From Elysia chlorotica (Eukaryota; Mollusca; Gastropoda; Plakobranchidae), in contig RQTK01000692.1 of NCBI GenBank assembly GCA_003991915.1, positions 123,958-187,957 on the forward strand: DNA of 64,000 bases, in the 5' to 3' direction. Of this stretch, positions 1 to 12,954 are shown one piece after another. How positions within the stretch are numbered: position 1 is the first letter of the stretch; each line of letters starts with the position of its first letter. The translations under genes and the position numbers were made by a program. The notes beneath the pieces are model-generated. The model was not told the origin of the DNA. It worked only from the letters and a program-made list of their open reading frames with translations, and searched no databases.

Positions 1-10
1 TTTTTCCTCC

Positions 11-60
<50 letters not shown>

Positions 61-180
61 TATCTCTATCTCTCTCCTTTTTATCTCTCCAGCACTCTTT
101 CTATTTCTCTTTACCCTCTCTCTTTCCTCTATTTATCTTTCTCTCTCTCTCTCTTTCCTCTCTCTCTCTCTCTCTCTCTA
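1..180. repeat. CT-rich microsatellite block
   Basis: Nearly pure pyrimidine sequence, with a run of about 20 CT dinucleotides near 17-57 followed by interrupted CT and TTTCT stretches. No gene is visible. Confidence 0.9.
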
Positions 181-618
181 TCGCCGGCACGAGTGATCTC
201 CTCTTGATTCTATCTTTAGCTTCCAACTTGTTTTAGTTTGGGTGCGGTGGTGTTTGGTTGTTGTGAACATTTTGTAAGGGGGGATCAGGTCGTGATTTGG
301 GTTAGAAACCACCTAGTGTAGATCTAGAGTCTAGATAGACCCAGCATTAAATCTTCTGTAGAAATAATCCTTCAGTTGATTCTTTTTACACTCTTTCTTG
401 TAAAAGTGCATCTCCCCTCTGGCTCTCCAGAAATATCCTGTTATCTGCACAGTGGATGTTCTAAATAAAACAATTTCATTGCTCTGTGAAAAGATAGGTA
501 AGGAACAAAATAGTTATTGTTAATAAAACCACACTACTTTTGGTGTATTTTTCTTGAAACGCTATTTGTATTTATCTAAGGCTATTAAATATCAATGTAT
601 CTACCGTATATCAATCTA
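181..618. other. unrecognised spacer
   Basis: Mixed-composition sequence between two microsatellites. I see no open frame, repeat or RNA gene here. Confidence 0.5.
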
Positions 619-912
<294 letters not shown>

Positions 913-1159
913 TCCTTTACTTTATCCCCTTATCTATTAACATCCCTTTCTCCCTTTGCGTCTAAAATGCTTCCCATTGTGGGAATTGTACTTAAGGTCA
1001 GACTAGTCGTTTCGCTTGCTCTGACGTGATGATGTAAAACTATAGAGTAACCCCCTAACCAATCACATTGTTACCTTTACCGTTAATTTGATTCTGCGAC
1101 ACACGCAACAAGCACCAGTAACTGGTTGTGTGTCGATCTCACAAGTAGGCCTGTCTTCG

Positions 1160-1402
1160 ATGGTTGGTTTGGTTTGGTTGGTTTAACGTCCAACAGCAGC
1201 ACTATATAGGCTATATTGTGGACGGGCCCCAAGACTGACGTCTGACAATTTTATGTGCTGCCACACAAAAACAGGGCGGGGATACCATGACTCTGTCAGG
1301 TCACATTACATGACACCGACCCAACCAGTAGGGAACGCAACAGCCAGGATTCGAACTCGGGACCTTTCGCGTCGAACGATGTGTTCTACCCCTGGACCTT
1401 AA
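1160..1402 (-). mobile_element. tRNA-derived SINE (copy 1)
   Basis: On the minus strand the element starts near 1402 with a tRNA-like head that includes a B-box promoter match (GAGTTCGAATCC, plus-strand 1347-1358). A body follows with CTACTGGTTGGGTCGGTGTCA, then GATACCATG-type sequence in reverse, and it ends in a tail with GGACGTTAAACCAACC. The same body occurs at 33672-33945, 54282-54512 and, broken, at 58798-58935, so this is a dispersed family and not a single-copy tRNA. Family name unknown. Confidence 0.75.
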
Positions 1403-1410
1403 CACCCACC

Positions 1411-1466
1411 CAAAGTCCATATAGTGCTGCTGTTGGACGTTAAAACCAACCTAACCCCAACCTTTC
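1411..1466 (+). mobile_element. SINE tail fragment, opposite orientation
   Basis: Carries ATATAGTGCTGCTGTTGGAC and the following GTTAAAACCAACC, which is the 3' tail of the SINE at 1160-1402 in the other orientation. Two copies therefore lie head to head, the second one truncated. Confidence 0.65.
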
Positions 1467-1725
1467 GAACTGCTTCACGTACCGTTTGCGATCTACATGA
1501 CGAGAGAGGATGGTTTAACCAAGCCCCCAAAGCATGGGTGTTTCTGAACGCTCTTTGGCTGTGTAAGTCTAGGAAAGAACTTTGATTAGAGGCCAGTACT
1601 GTTTGTTTTCGAGTTGGTTGCCGCCGGCGCAAGGGCTCAGTTGGTTGCGCTCCCGCCGAGTCTTATAACCATCGACGCGTGGCCGACTGGCATCAGGCAC
1701 CAGCCGTTGGTGAGCAATAACTGGG

Positions 1726-1795
1726 ACAGTGAGCATTTTATGGAGGGAAGCGTAACAATAGGTAACAAACTAAACATACATCTGGAACCCATTTC
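1726..1795 (+). repeat. dispersed repeat, copy A
   Basis: About 45 bases beginning GTGAGCATTTTATGGAGGGA recur almost unchanged at 2611-2655, followed by related sequence containing ATCTGG. The two copies are about 880 bases apart and are probably fragments of one interspersed element. Confidence 0.6.
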
Positions 1796-2607
1796 TTCAA
1801 GGCACCAGTCGAAAAGTTGTCTTATTATGGTGTGATTGTTTGAATAGCATAACCTGCCAAATGGTATCCTAGGATTTGAACATTAATATAGCTATCTAAT
1901 GATATCATAATTTCACTGATTGCAGTAAAAGGGGAAAAGGCATGAAATCATTGTTGAATCTTAACATATTTAGAAAGATTGCTCAAGTCTTTAAGGTGTT
2001 GTTTTTTTAACCTGGGTCTGTTTTGCTTCTGAGTTACAAATGGTAAGAAAAATATGTCTAGTGCATGTGCGACTAACCTTAAATAAACGGAATGTACAAT
2101 ATGGCCTTTCTATCCCTATATGTTGGGATATATGATTGGATAACATAACAGTTTGTTTTCAAGGGGCAAAACTGCTACAGCAGGGATCCTGAAAATAATT
2201 CGTTAGTCATTTGAGTTTTATTTTGTATTTAAAGTCGCCCCAATAGTTAAATAAATGGGGTGAAGAATCAGTTTTACTTTTTATCTGCTGGTTGATAGCT
2301 TCTTGTATTAACCTAACCAATGTGTTGTTCTTCGTTTATACGCTTCACCGTTTAGTGCTTTAAGTGGAAAAATATAAACAAATTCTTACTCTCCTTTTGT
2401 TTGTTGATTAGTAACTTTTCAGAATAATAATATATTTATGATATATCCCCCTATTGATATTACAGAGCATGTTTAATTGATAATTCTGTTTTAGTTTTTT
2501 TTCTCAACCTTCATCTCCATTAGCCTTCAATACCCTTCACTTATAACCAAACTTTTCACGCACAATTGTTATGTTTTTACTACTCAGAGAGAGAGATAAA
2601 GGAATTA

Positions 2608-2735
2608 CCGTGAGCATTCTATGGAGGGAAGCGTAACAATAGGTAACAAACTAAGGACATCATCTGGCACAACATTTCGTTACCGTTCTGACGTGCCGTT
2701 AAACAAACTCACTCATTCACTCACACGCTCACATT
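2608..2735 (+). mobile_element. dispersed repeat copy B with SINE-like tail
   Basis: Copy of the repeat at 1726-1795, continuing into GACGTGCCGTTAAACAAACT and then degenerate CACTCACTC units. A conserved CCGTTAAAC followed by ACTC repeats looks like a SINE 3' tail, but no tRNA-like head is visible here. Confidence 0.45.
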
Positions 2736-3099
2736 ATGTGTGCATGCTAATAAAGCTTGTGTTGTAGTGAGACCAGTGCCGTGAATTACGCTGTCACTGT
2801 TGGGGAAATGCATTTTTTGTGTATCGTAATTCTTTATCCCGAAAATGTAAGCGTACCTCTATTATTAGACCGTTTTCCTTGTGCACCTCTCAGTTGTTGT
2901 TTTTTCTGTCTTATATATAATGCTATTCTCTATTTAAAATATGATCTGAAGGGATGGCAGCTTAAAGAGTAAAAGATGATTTCCAGCCAGATGTTTATAA
3001 GAAAAAATCCCCAACCTGCGAACACTCATAATTATTGTGTCTATGCAATAAGGCTGATGTCCTTTGAAATTTACTGCATCTATGTCTCTCAAACTGAAT

Positions 3100-3390
<291 letters not shown>

Positions 3391-3860
3391 GCTTAGCATT
3401 TCTGTTTTGGGAGATTTTCTGCTAAATAAGATACGTGTGACGTGCAAACATAGTTCAAAGATCATTAGATTTTGGGCTTTCCATCAATATGTCAAAATGT
3501 ATAAATGCCGCAAAACCTCTCATTTTTTGACGTCGCCACACATTTAATGTCTCAATGCTGTTGGTGCATCGCCATTGGTTCAATTTCAATAGAAAGTTTT
3601 AAAGCAATAACAAAACAAATGAAATTTTAACTACAGAAGAATTTTAAACGAACGTTGCTTCTTCAAATCTTAAATAAAAGACGTTGTCAGTGGTTCTTTT
3701 TCTTGTGTATATGTGTGTGTGTTGGGGTGGGTGTTTGTTTTTTTTCTTGTTGTTTTGGTGTTTTGTTGTTTTGTTTTGTTTTTGTTTGTTGTTGTTTTTT
3801 TTGTTTTTTTTGTTGTTGTTGTTGTTGTTGTTGTTGTTTTTTTTGTTGTGGGGGGGGGGG
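3391..3860. repeat. duplicated segment, copy 1
   Basis: The block starting TGCATGTAGGCTTAGCA and containing GACGTGCAAACATAGTTC, an AATTTTAAAC block and a TG/GTT/poly-T tract recurs at 4183-4525 in the same order. Each copy is preceded by a CT microsatellite, so the unit is about 800 bases (microsatellite plus unique part plus T/G-rich tract). Copy 1 holds about 45 extra bases near 3465-3545. Confidence 0.7.
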
Positions 3861-3964
3861 CTGTGACTAAACAACTGAAAATTATATATTTTTGGATCAC
3901 TAAAAGGTCAAATTTACTGCCCCGTCACCCTTCTCCAGATCTTGCTCCACCTAAATCATTCAAT

Positions 3965-3971
3965 TTATCTA

Positions 3972-4020
<49 letters not shown>

Positions 4021-4055
4021 TTGTCTCTCTCTATCTCTGTCTCTCTCTGTCTCTG

Positions 4056-4088
<33 letters not shown>

Positions 4089-4096
4089 TTCTAGTA

Positions 4097-4182
<86 letters not shown>
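3965..4182. repeat. CT microsatellite
   Basis: Long CT tract with GTCT interruptions; second microsatellite of the duplicated unit. Confidence 0.9.
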
Positions 4183-4183
<1 letters not shown>

Positions 4184-4525
4184 ATGTAGGCTTAGCAGTT
4201 CTGTATCGAGAGATTTTCTGCTAAATAAGATACGTGTGACGTGCAAACATAGTTCAAAGATCATTTAATGCCCCAACGCTGTTCAATTTCAATAGAAAGT
4301 TTTAAAGCAATAAAAAATTAATGAAATTGTAACTACAGAAGAATTTTAAACAAACGTTGCTTTTTCAAATCTTAAATAAAAAAAAATATTGTCAGTGGTT
4401 CTTTTTCTTGTTTGTATGTGTGTGTGTTTGGGTGGGTGGTTTGTTTTTGTTGTTGTTGTTTGTTTTTTGTTTGTTTTGTTTGTTTGTTTGTTTGTTTGTT
4501 GTTGTTTTTTGGGGGGAGGGGGGTG
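4183..4525. repeat. duplicated segment, copy 2
   Basis: Matches 3391-3860 over most of its length, with substitutions and a shorter middle, and ends in the same TG/GTT/G-rich tract. Confidence 0.7.
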
Positions 4526-7404
4526 TTGTTTGTGTACATTTTATTTTAATTGCATCCCTTATTTAAAGGAGGTAAAGAAGGCGGAAAAGGAATTCAACCT
4601 TTACATATAAATCAGCTCGAATTCCCCTATGTAACTGGAAGCGCTAATATCTATCTCACCCCGCCCCCTTCCCCATTATGTCTCAAAGATTATTTTTAGT
4701 ATCGCCCACGAATATGCCTTATATCGGCTTCAAAACTAGATCTACTTGCATGCGATATTTGTTGCCATGTGTAAACTGACACCAAATTGTTATGACATGG
4801 TATTTAAAAATAAGTGTGCTAGAAAGAGCATCCTCTCGATCTCAGGTGTTGAATGAGAGACTGCAATAACAGGCACTAGTGCTGAAAACCTTCAATCTGA
4901 CACACCTGTGAGTTTGCATCTAGATTCAGACCCACCTGGGTAGCGCACTTGGATCAGTCTTGTACGTACCTGTCTGCTTACTTAGTGCCTAAGAAAATTT
5001 ATTAAGGACAGGACGATTTGAACAGAATCTACATGTAGAGAATTCCAGCCGATTCAAAGGCAAAACGAACTTTTGATTGTTCTGAAGATGTTCAGAAAAC
5101 ATGCAGTGAATCAATTAGGCTTACCAGCAGTCAAAACACTGTCTCTTTTGAGGTGATAGTTATGTGTTTTGCGAAGGAAAGCACTCTTTATGCGTGCACA
5201 GATTCGGTGTTACATTTTTTCAACAAGATTTAATTATATATATATATATCTGAAATATAATGGGCAACGTCCGAGGCCTCCGCAAGTACATGCCAAGTCA
5301 CTGAATTGACTTACGTGAGCACATTTCTTGATAATAAGAATACTACTGATCTATTTCTATCAAATTATTATAAAGTTATGACAGGGCAATACTCAGACAG
5401 TAGTTTTTTGTTTAGCCCACGCTCCCCATACAACAAAAATGTAAAGTGTTCTAACTGTTATACAAAATATAGTTCAATTTGGGTCTTAGTCATTGCTATC
5501 TAGGTCGCAATGGTCTTAGTACAAATGTTTGTCTACTTCGCTGACTTGGCCTGATATTTTGGAAGCCTTGGTAGCGCCTGAACTGGAGACTCAAATCTTA
5601 CAAAGTGAATGAAAAAGTTGCTGTGGACAATGATTTTTTTTTCATTTAGACATTCCAAAATAATGTGATTCAATTTAGTCAAAACAACATATATCTATTT
5701 ATTTTGTTTACAGCTTTTATACCATGGCATACTTGCTATTAGTAATTGGAGAGACATGCTTATAATTTTTTATTGGGCGTTTTTCAGTTGTGTTTCTAGA
5801 TAGTTTAACCATAAAAATATCTCCATTGTACATAAAAGACTAAACCATCACTGAAAGTGGTGAAAATTAATGCCTTAGACCTTTTTATCACCAGTACAGT
5901 AATCTTCATTCTCATTATTATACTCATCGCCTAAATCATCTATAGCAGCAGTAGCAGCAAGAGAATGATCCCGTCGTCAGTGTGGCCTTTTATTCTAACA
6001 TGACCAACTAAAACAATATCAGCAACCAGAACTATAACAATAATAATAACAGCAGAAACAACAGCAACTAAAGTGCAAGCCTTATTATGGATGTCTCTGC
6101 TTTCAGATGTAAAATTCTTGGACCTCAGATGAAGCCAGATAGCAGCCGTAAGCCTGACAGCAACAACAGCTTCAACTTCTGACGGCAGGAGAAGGGAAAC
6201 CCACACATAATCAGGTTTGTTTCACATTATCTCACATTTGGGGTAAATAGTGTAAATTGTTGTACCATCGTCAATGGTATGGCAAAGAGTGTACAATAGT
6301 GTTTAATTGAAAAACTGTACATGAACAAAAATGGCATCTTCACTTAATACCCACTAGTCAATAACTAAACAGACACATGCCTTTAGTTGAAAAGAGAATT
6401 GTGGAGTCATTTAAATATATATTCTAAGAACAGGTTATACCTGTCTAATATATTATACAGACATAAGATTTTTGATAACTCTGCCGCACCAGAACTTTCG
6501 TGTCTGTAGCCGAGTAAAAAGGATTTCATCACACATTGCAGACTGTTGCGCTTTCCCTGCCTCAACAAGCACCCCTTTCAGCAGCTGACATTAAACACAA
6601 CAAACAACCGTCACACTTGTTCCAGTTTACTTTGTTCTGTGTGGGACGACTCACTGGCGACCAGCCATCGATGCCTGACTCGAAATAACTTGGATTACAC
6701 AGAGTCCCTTCAGTTTGTTTGTTGTTAAACTCGAAGCGTCGGTATCTAGATCTGTTAGCTTCTCAGGGAGGTAAATGGGCACACACCATTCCATTGTGGT
6801 GTATACTGGGTTTGTGGCGGCTGTGTGAGAAGCAGACAGGGCTCCTAAGTATATTCCAGTGTCAGAGCGTGTATGTTTGAAGTGTTATAATCTATTTGTA
6901 TTCAAGAAGCAGGTGGAATGTTGAGATAGAGGCAACTTATTCATTTTAATCACCAAAAAGGAAATGTTATCATTTAGCTGTCCGAATGCCAACAGCATCC
7001 AACCAGTCTTGGTTAAAGACTTGGGTGCATTGCGCGGACGCAACTTTCCAAAATAATCTTTTCCATACACGCTTGGAGAAACATTTTTTTAAATCAAGTA
7101 TGTTTTTGTTTGTGTATGTGTGTGTGTGTGTGTTGTCCTCTTAATCGATAAAAGACGCTGATATTTAAATTTAGCTGCACAGACATTTTTTTGTGTAAAA
7201 AAGACCATTGTTTGTCAACGATGAACGTCAAATGGTAGAAACTGACAACAGGATTTTACCCTCTTCAGTTTTAAAACGTTAGCAAACAGCCAAGAATCAG
7301 TTACGAGAGTCTATAAGGAGGGGGCGAGCTCGCTAAAGTCGTACTGTTGGGCTCCTTCTATTCGGGGGTTTCTCATTCTCCCCCATGATCTGGCACATTT
7401 ATTT
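4526..7404. other. AT-rich intergenic DNA without recognised genes
   Basis: No exon with a credible protein, no RNA gene and no mobile element could be recognised. There is a short AT run at 5234-5248 and a CA/TG run near 7112-7132. The minus-strand frame around 5940-6206 is low-complexity Val/Leu/Ile and is not supported. Confidence 0.5.
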
Positions 7405-8732
7405 GTTGAATATCTTCCATAAAAGCTAGATGTGGCAGAAGTCCTGTATCAGCAAGTTTTCAGATGTTGCTCATGGAACACGTCCGCGACACAGCTTACT
7501 TGTTGGTGTTAGACGGTAAGAACGCAATAAATCTCTGTGGGATGAGGAGCCAATATTTCAGTTCTGGTTAAGCTGGCAAGGTTCAGACCCCAACAATTCA
7601 ATAATTCTAACTAAGCAGACACATGATTAACCTGATGCGGGCGCCTCTCACTCCCTGATTAGTGGCTGTGAGTCAGGAGAATGGTCAGAGCTATAAATAG
7701 AACCCGCGTTCTCGCGTTCTTCCACGTTCTCGAAGCTGTTTGGTGTTTACATCTTTTGAGCTCGTGTACACCCTCGCTAACTTTTCAGCTAAGAAGGATT
7801 GGATCTAGATCTACCTGTTGGTGCAATTCTTTCCTTCTTCTCATTTGTCTGTGTTTCCCTCTATTCCCCTCAAAATATTTCTCAGGCTCTATCGTGTGTT
7901 ATGTTTTCCCTGCATCTTTCCTCTCTCTCTTTTACTTCAAATGCTTATGCAATCCTCTACCTATTCTGTACTATAGAGACAAAGCTTCTACATCAAATCT
8001 ATTTTATTGTCTGACAAAAGAAATAAAAAGAAATATTGGCACCTGTAAAACTCTCTTTTTGTTTCGCCATTCTCAAAGTTAGAAGAGTACCTGAGCTCTC
8101 TAAAGTGTAGACACACAGAAATGTCTTGTCATGATATACACATAAAATTGCCGACTAAATTATTCTTGAAAAAATGTTTTTACATATTTAATCCTGTATT
8201 TTCTTCTAACAAGATATCACGTGTTTTATACTTATTCTGTCAGTAAAGTGACACTCTAACAATAATCAATTAGAAGCTATGCAAATTAGAAACGAATGCA
8301 CGTTCTTTCTAGCTGGATCGCTGTACCGCATCGTGAATAGAGTACTCCTCTTAATCTAGCAAACCGCGTGTGAACCGTCAAGCGCTACTTGGATAAAGAT
8401 AAGGCTGTGGAATTAGACGCACCAGATATCTGCAAAATATAAATTTCATGAACCATCTCCAGATAACAGGTGTCTAGCAATGTCTGAGAATACATTCCTG
8501 GTAGATACAGGATGAGAAGAAACTACAAAACGATACCGGTACTGAAATAAACCGACTAAAAATCTCAAAACGGAATTAACCACCCAGTTCATCAGAAAAA
8601 TGTGTTTTTCGCTTAATCTTCTTTGCCGTGGTTACAAGTATATACAGGTAAATCTCATATTCTCTTATCTCACCTTCAAAAATAAACTTTTTTTCTTATC
8701 TGGTATTACAGATCTCTCAACCATTTTAAGCA
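7405..8732. repeat. 1.33-kb tandem duplication, copy 1
   Basis: Begins TTGAATATCTTCCATAAAAG and ends ACCATTTTAAGCA. The next copy follows immediately head to tail. Differences are a few substitutions and small indels. It contains a TATA box at 7692-7699, a 133-codon frame of unconvincing composition just downstream, and a donor-like CAGGTAAAT near 8646. Confidence 0.85.
7692..7699 (+). promoter_or_regulatory. candidate TATA box, copy 1
   Basis: TATAAATA in the context GAGCTATAAATAGAAC matches the metazoan TATA consensus. It is followed about 30 bases on by TTC/GAA-rich sequence containing GTTCTCGAAG, which resembles one heat-shock-element unit. The transcript, if any, is unknown. Confidence 0.4.
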
Positions 8733-10084
8733 TTGAATATCTTCCATAAAAGCTAGATGTGGCAGAAGTCCTGTACCAGCAAGTTTTCAGATGTTGCTCA
8801 TGGAACACGTCGCGACACAGCTTACTTGTTGGTGTTAGACGGTAGTAAAGCAATAAATCTATGTGGGACGAGGAACCAATATTTCAATTCTGGTTAAGCT
8901 GGCAAGGTTCAGACCCCAACTATTCAATAATTCTAACTAAGCAGACACATGATTAACCTGATGCGGGCGCCTCTCACTCCCTGATTACTTAGTGGCTGTG
9001 AGTCAGGAGAATGGTCAGAGCTATAAATAGAACCGTGTTCTCGCGTTCTTCCACGTTCTCGAAGCTGTTTGGTGTTTACATCTTTTGAGCTCGTGTACAC
9101 CCTCGCTAACTTTTCAGCTAAGAAGGATTGGATCTAGATCTACCTGTTGGTGCAATTCTTTCCTTCTTCTCATTTGTCTGTGTTTCCCTCTATTCCCCTC
9201 AAAATATTTCTCAGGCTCTATCGTGTGTTATGTTTTCCCTGCATCTTTCCTCTCTCTCTTTTACTTCAAATGCTTATGCAATCCTCTACCTATTATGTAT
9301 ATAGAGACAAAGCTCTACACCAAACCTTTTTTCTTAAGTCTATTTTATTGTCTGACAAAAGAAATAAAAAGAAATATTGGCACCTGTAAAGCTCTCTTTT
9401 TGTCTCGCCATTCTCAAAATTAGAAGAGTATGTACCTCAGCTCTCTAAAGTGTAGACGCACAGAAATGTCTTGTCATGATATACACATAAAATTGCCGAC
9501 TAAATTATTCTTGAAAAAATGTTTTTACATATTTAATCCTGTATTTTCTTCTAACAAGATATCACGTGTTTTATACTTATTCTGTCAGTAAAGTGACACT
9601 CTAACAATAATCAATTAGAAGCTATGAAAATTAGAAACGAATGCACGTTCTTTCTAGCTGAATAGCCGTACCGCATCGTGAATAGAGTACTCCTCTTAAT
9701 CTAGCAAACCGCGTGTGAACCGCCAAGCGCTACTTGGATAAAGATAAGGCTGTGGAATTAGACGCACCAGATATCTGCAAAATATAAATTTCATGAACTA
9801 TCCCCAGATAACAGGTGTCTAGCAATGTCTGAGAATACATTCCGGGTAGATACAGGATGAGAAGAAACTACAAAACGATACCGGTACTGAAATAAACCGA
9901 CTAAAAATCTCAAAACGGAATTTACCAATTTACCACCCAGTTCATCCGAAAAATGTGTTTTTCGCTTAATCTTCTTTGCCGTGGTTACAAGTATATACAG
10001 GTAAACCTCATATTCTCTTATCTCACCTTCAAAAATAAACTTTTTTCTTATCTGGTATTACAGATCTCTCAACCATTTTAAGCA
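8733..10084. repeat. 1.33-kb tandem duplication, copy 2
   Basis: Head-to-tail copy of 7405-8732, a little longer because of small insertions. It conserves the TATA box and the downstream sequence, as well as the shared 3' part with GATATCACGTGTTTTATAC. Confidence 0.85.
9022..9029 (+). promoter_or_regulatory. candidate TATA box, copy 2
   Basis: Identical TATAAATA in the second tandem copy, with the same downstream context except for a short deletion after GAACC. Confidence 0.4.
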
Positions 10085-10479
10085 GTCTCTATGTCTGACT
10101 CCTCAACAAGCATGCCAAAGTTGCCTACACCCGCTCAGCTTTTAGGGTTAATCTAAGCTAGATTTCAGCATCAGTATAAGCTACATGTTATAATACTTAC
10201 AGGAAGATTATTAAAAGGTTTTCTTCTTGTTTAAAGTGTTTGAGCTTTTATAGTAGCATTGGCGTTGATAATATTTTGGCTTACGCGGCTCAATGCGTTT
10301 ATCTTTGAAACATAGATTTATTAACGAAATCTGTTTCTCTTGTTCTTTTAATATTGATCACCCAAAACCTTATATCTGTTACCCTGTATCCTACCCATCT
10401 AGTTAGTTGGCTGGCCAGCTGGACTAAGTCCTATCTTTTCTCTTCTGGGCCTGGACGTTTCTTTAAGTCTCTGCTTTTC

Positions 10480-10849
10480 AATGGTCTCGGTCAGTAATAA
10501 TCCTTCTCAGCCTTTCAGGGTAACCAATGGTCTCGGTCAGTAATAATCCTTCTCAGCCTCTCAGGGTAACCAATGGTCTCGGTCAGTAATAATCCTTCTC
10601 AGCCTCTCAGGGTAACCAATGGTCTCGGTCAGTAATAATCCTTCTCAGCCTCTCAGGGTAACCAATGGTCTCGGTCAGTAATAATCCTTCTCAGCCTCTC
10701 AGGGTAACCAATGGTCTCGGTCAGTAATAATCCTTCTCAGCCTCTCAGGGTAACCAATGGTCTCGGTCAGTAATAATCCTTCTCAGCCTCTCAGGGTAAC
10801 CAATGGTCTCGGTCAGTAATAAATCCTTCTCAGCCTCTCAGGGTAACCA
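10480..10849. repeat. 46-bp minisatellite, eight copies
   Basis: Eight direct repeats of a 46-base unit beginning AATGGTCTCGGTCAGTAATA, starting at 10480, 10526, 10572, 10618, 10664, 10710, 10756 and 10802. Copies are almost identical; the last has one extra A. Each unit contains CTTCTCAG and CAGGGTAAC, which resemble a splice acceptor and a donor. Confidence 0.95.
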
Positions 10850-12233
10850 ATCTGCGCGGACCCCTCGTCATGTTGTGTATGTTTAGTCGTGACCATCGCG
10901 CATCCGCCTCTCTCTCAGTCTCCACAGCAGGTTTGACGTAGGCTGGCGCCGAGCCAATCGCAACTCCCGGCTCCTCCAGATAGTGCCAACACTGGCCAAC
11001 AGAGCCACAGGGCTGTGGAGATGTGCCGCATAAATTTTGTTCCTGAGGTTAAAGATTAGATTTTCTTTCATGTTTCCAGGTTTTCTTAATTGTCTCTTGA
11101 CGCGAAGTAATTCCTCATCTTATTCCAACCTCATCAATTTGTTAAAATTAGAAAATATAAAAACATTATGAGGGTGAACAAACTGTTAGTAGGCTACTCC
11201 AAAGGTCATAGTTCTTTTTTTAGATTATGAATTGATTGAGACTAAGCGATTTTCATCACAAAAGCGAACAGATTTTTGTAAAGGCAAAAATAGCTTTTCA
11301 TAAAGCTGGTGGCAGTTTCCTCCTCTCGTTAACATAGAGCATATACTAGCAATACCTAAAGATATAAAAGTTTTATCGAAGTTGGATCTCATAAACAGAA
11401 TCCTTTTTTTACATGAGAAGAGGGCAAGAGGCAATCACTCACTGAGAGAGAGACACGCACAGAGAAACAAGAACAAAAAGGATTATGTAAATAAGTCTTA
11501 GAGATAAGAAATTATGTAGGGGGTTATTGAGAGGGAAAGCTCGACTTGAAGCATGAGATTTGGTTGATATAGAATGATACTGCGTGTATTAAATCTGTGC
11601 ATTATATCTATGATTCTGACGATAGGAGTTTAAGTAAAGTGTGTGTATATGCAATATTTATGTAATGAAAAAAAAACGCTGACAATTTTTTTTAATGAAT
11701 AGTACAATTTGAACCTTTGTTGAAGGCCTTCAACATTTTTAGATCATTTGATATTGGGATGTGCATATGTTCTCTGTTGGAGAGAAGCTATCCTTTACGC
11801 CTTCTAAATTTTCGAGACGGATCCCATATGACGATGGGTCCTAATACTTACGCCTAACAATCTTACGAAATGGCAGACAAGAGATAGTGCGGGGATACTG
11901 GGACTTCTGCCTCGGTCGGTGAAATCATACGAAGACATAATTTTGATAAGAAGAGCTACTCAGTGTTTTTTTCCTCTTTGTAAGGTTATGTACGTTTTAA
12001 CGGTTATAGCCCTTCGCGTGCGGGTGGAGGCTTCGTTAACAACAAGTCATAATAAACAAATAGTGAATTAATATTATTCCATACTAAAATAAAATTTAAA
12101 TTTGTCATATTAAACCTTTCTGTGCTTTCATAAGCTGTTGCAATTTTGAAAAAAGGATTTTAGCAAACCTTTAAGGAGCACATTTTTTTTCTTAGCTTGT
12201 TCAGAGCGTTGAAGTTGTGTATCATTTTTATAA
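10850..12233. other. intergenic DNA, nothing recognised
   Basis: A somewhat GC-richer stretch at 10855-11030 is followed by AT-rich DNA. Short frames here have no recognisable domain and no splice context. Confidence 0.45.
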
Positions 12234-12235
12234 TG

Positions 12236-12282
<47 letters not shown>

Positions 12283-12477
12283 NNNNNNNNNNNNNNNNNN
12301 NNNNNNNNNNNNNNNNNNNNNNNNNNNNNNNNNNNNNNNNNNNNNNNNNNNNNNNNNNNNNNNNNNNNNNNNNNNNNNNNNNNNNNNNNNNNNNNNNNNN
12401 NNNNNNNNNNNNNNNNNNNNNNNNNNNNNNNNNNNNNNNNNNNNNNNNNNNNNNNNNNNNNNNNNNNNNNNNNNTCA

Positions 12478-12560
<83 letters not shown>

Positions 12561-12564
12561 GATC

Positions 12565-12613
<49 letters not shown>
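12234..12613. repeat. (ATT)n / assembly gap / (ATC)n
   Basis: An ATT trinucleotide run ends at an assembly gap of N at 12283-12474. The sequence resumes as an ATC trinucleotide run to about 12613. The gap is a microsatellite that could not be assembled, so its length is not reliable. Confidence 0.95.
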
Positions 12614-12954
12614 ATTCATCATCATGATCATAATCATTAATATAACTACTCTAGTTGGGTTGTTTGTTTGTTTTTTGTCTATATTGCATTGTTTTGCTAC
12701 ATATACGGACCACGAAATGTGCCTTTAAAGGACAAATAAAGTTTTATCTAATTTTATACTTAGTGCAAATAGTGCAGTAAAACTAAAGCAAAAAAATACT
12801 GTTACGGAAAAAAGGGGGTAGGGGGAGTGATCCACTGTGAAAAATGGCCTCTCAGGCTTGTTTTATTCCTAATTATTTTTAAAGTCCTTTACAAAGTATC
12901 TATTTTATCAATTATTGTCTAATTTAACAAAACAAAAAATATCACAAACTGAAG

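Noticed and set aside
183..192. GGCACGAG, known as a cDNA-library adaptor sequence
   Set aside because: Only eight bases and in otherwise continuous genomic context; chance match.
1347..1358. Possible tRNA gene from the B-box match
   Set aside because: No complete cloverleaf, and the same sequence with the same body recurs in at least three other places, so it is a SINE head.
3925..4189. Long frames of Ser-Leu or Arg-Glu repeats
   Set aside because: Translations of CT/AG dinucleotide runs on the two strands.
5940..6206. 88-codon minus-strand frame rich in Val, Ile and Leu
   Set aside because: Low-complexity composition, no domain, no splice context; ends in a trinucleotide-like run.
7681..8082. 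133-codon frame after the TATA box, also present in copy 2
   Set aside because: Composition is Leu/Ser/Phe/Cys-rich from pyrimidine-rich DNA, and the two copies diverge by frameshift, which argues against a selected protein.
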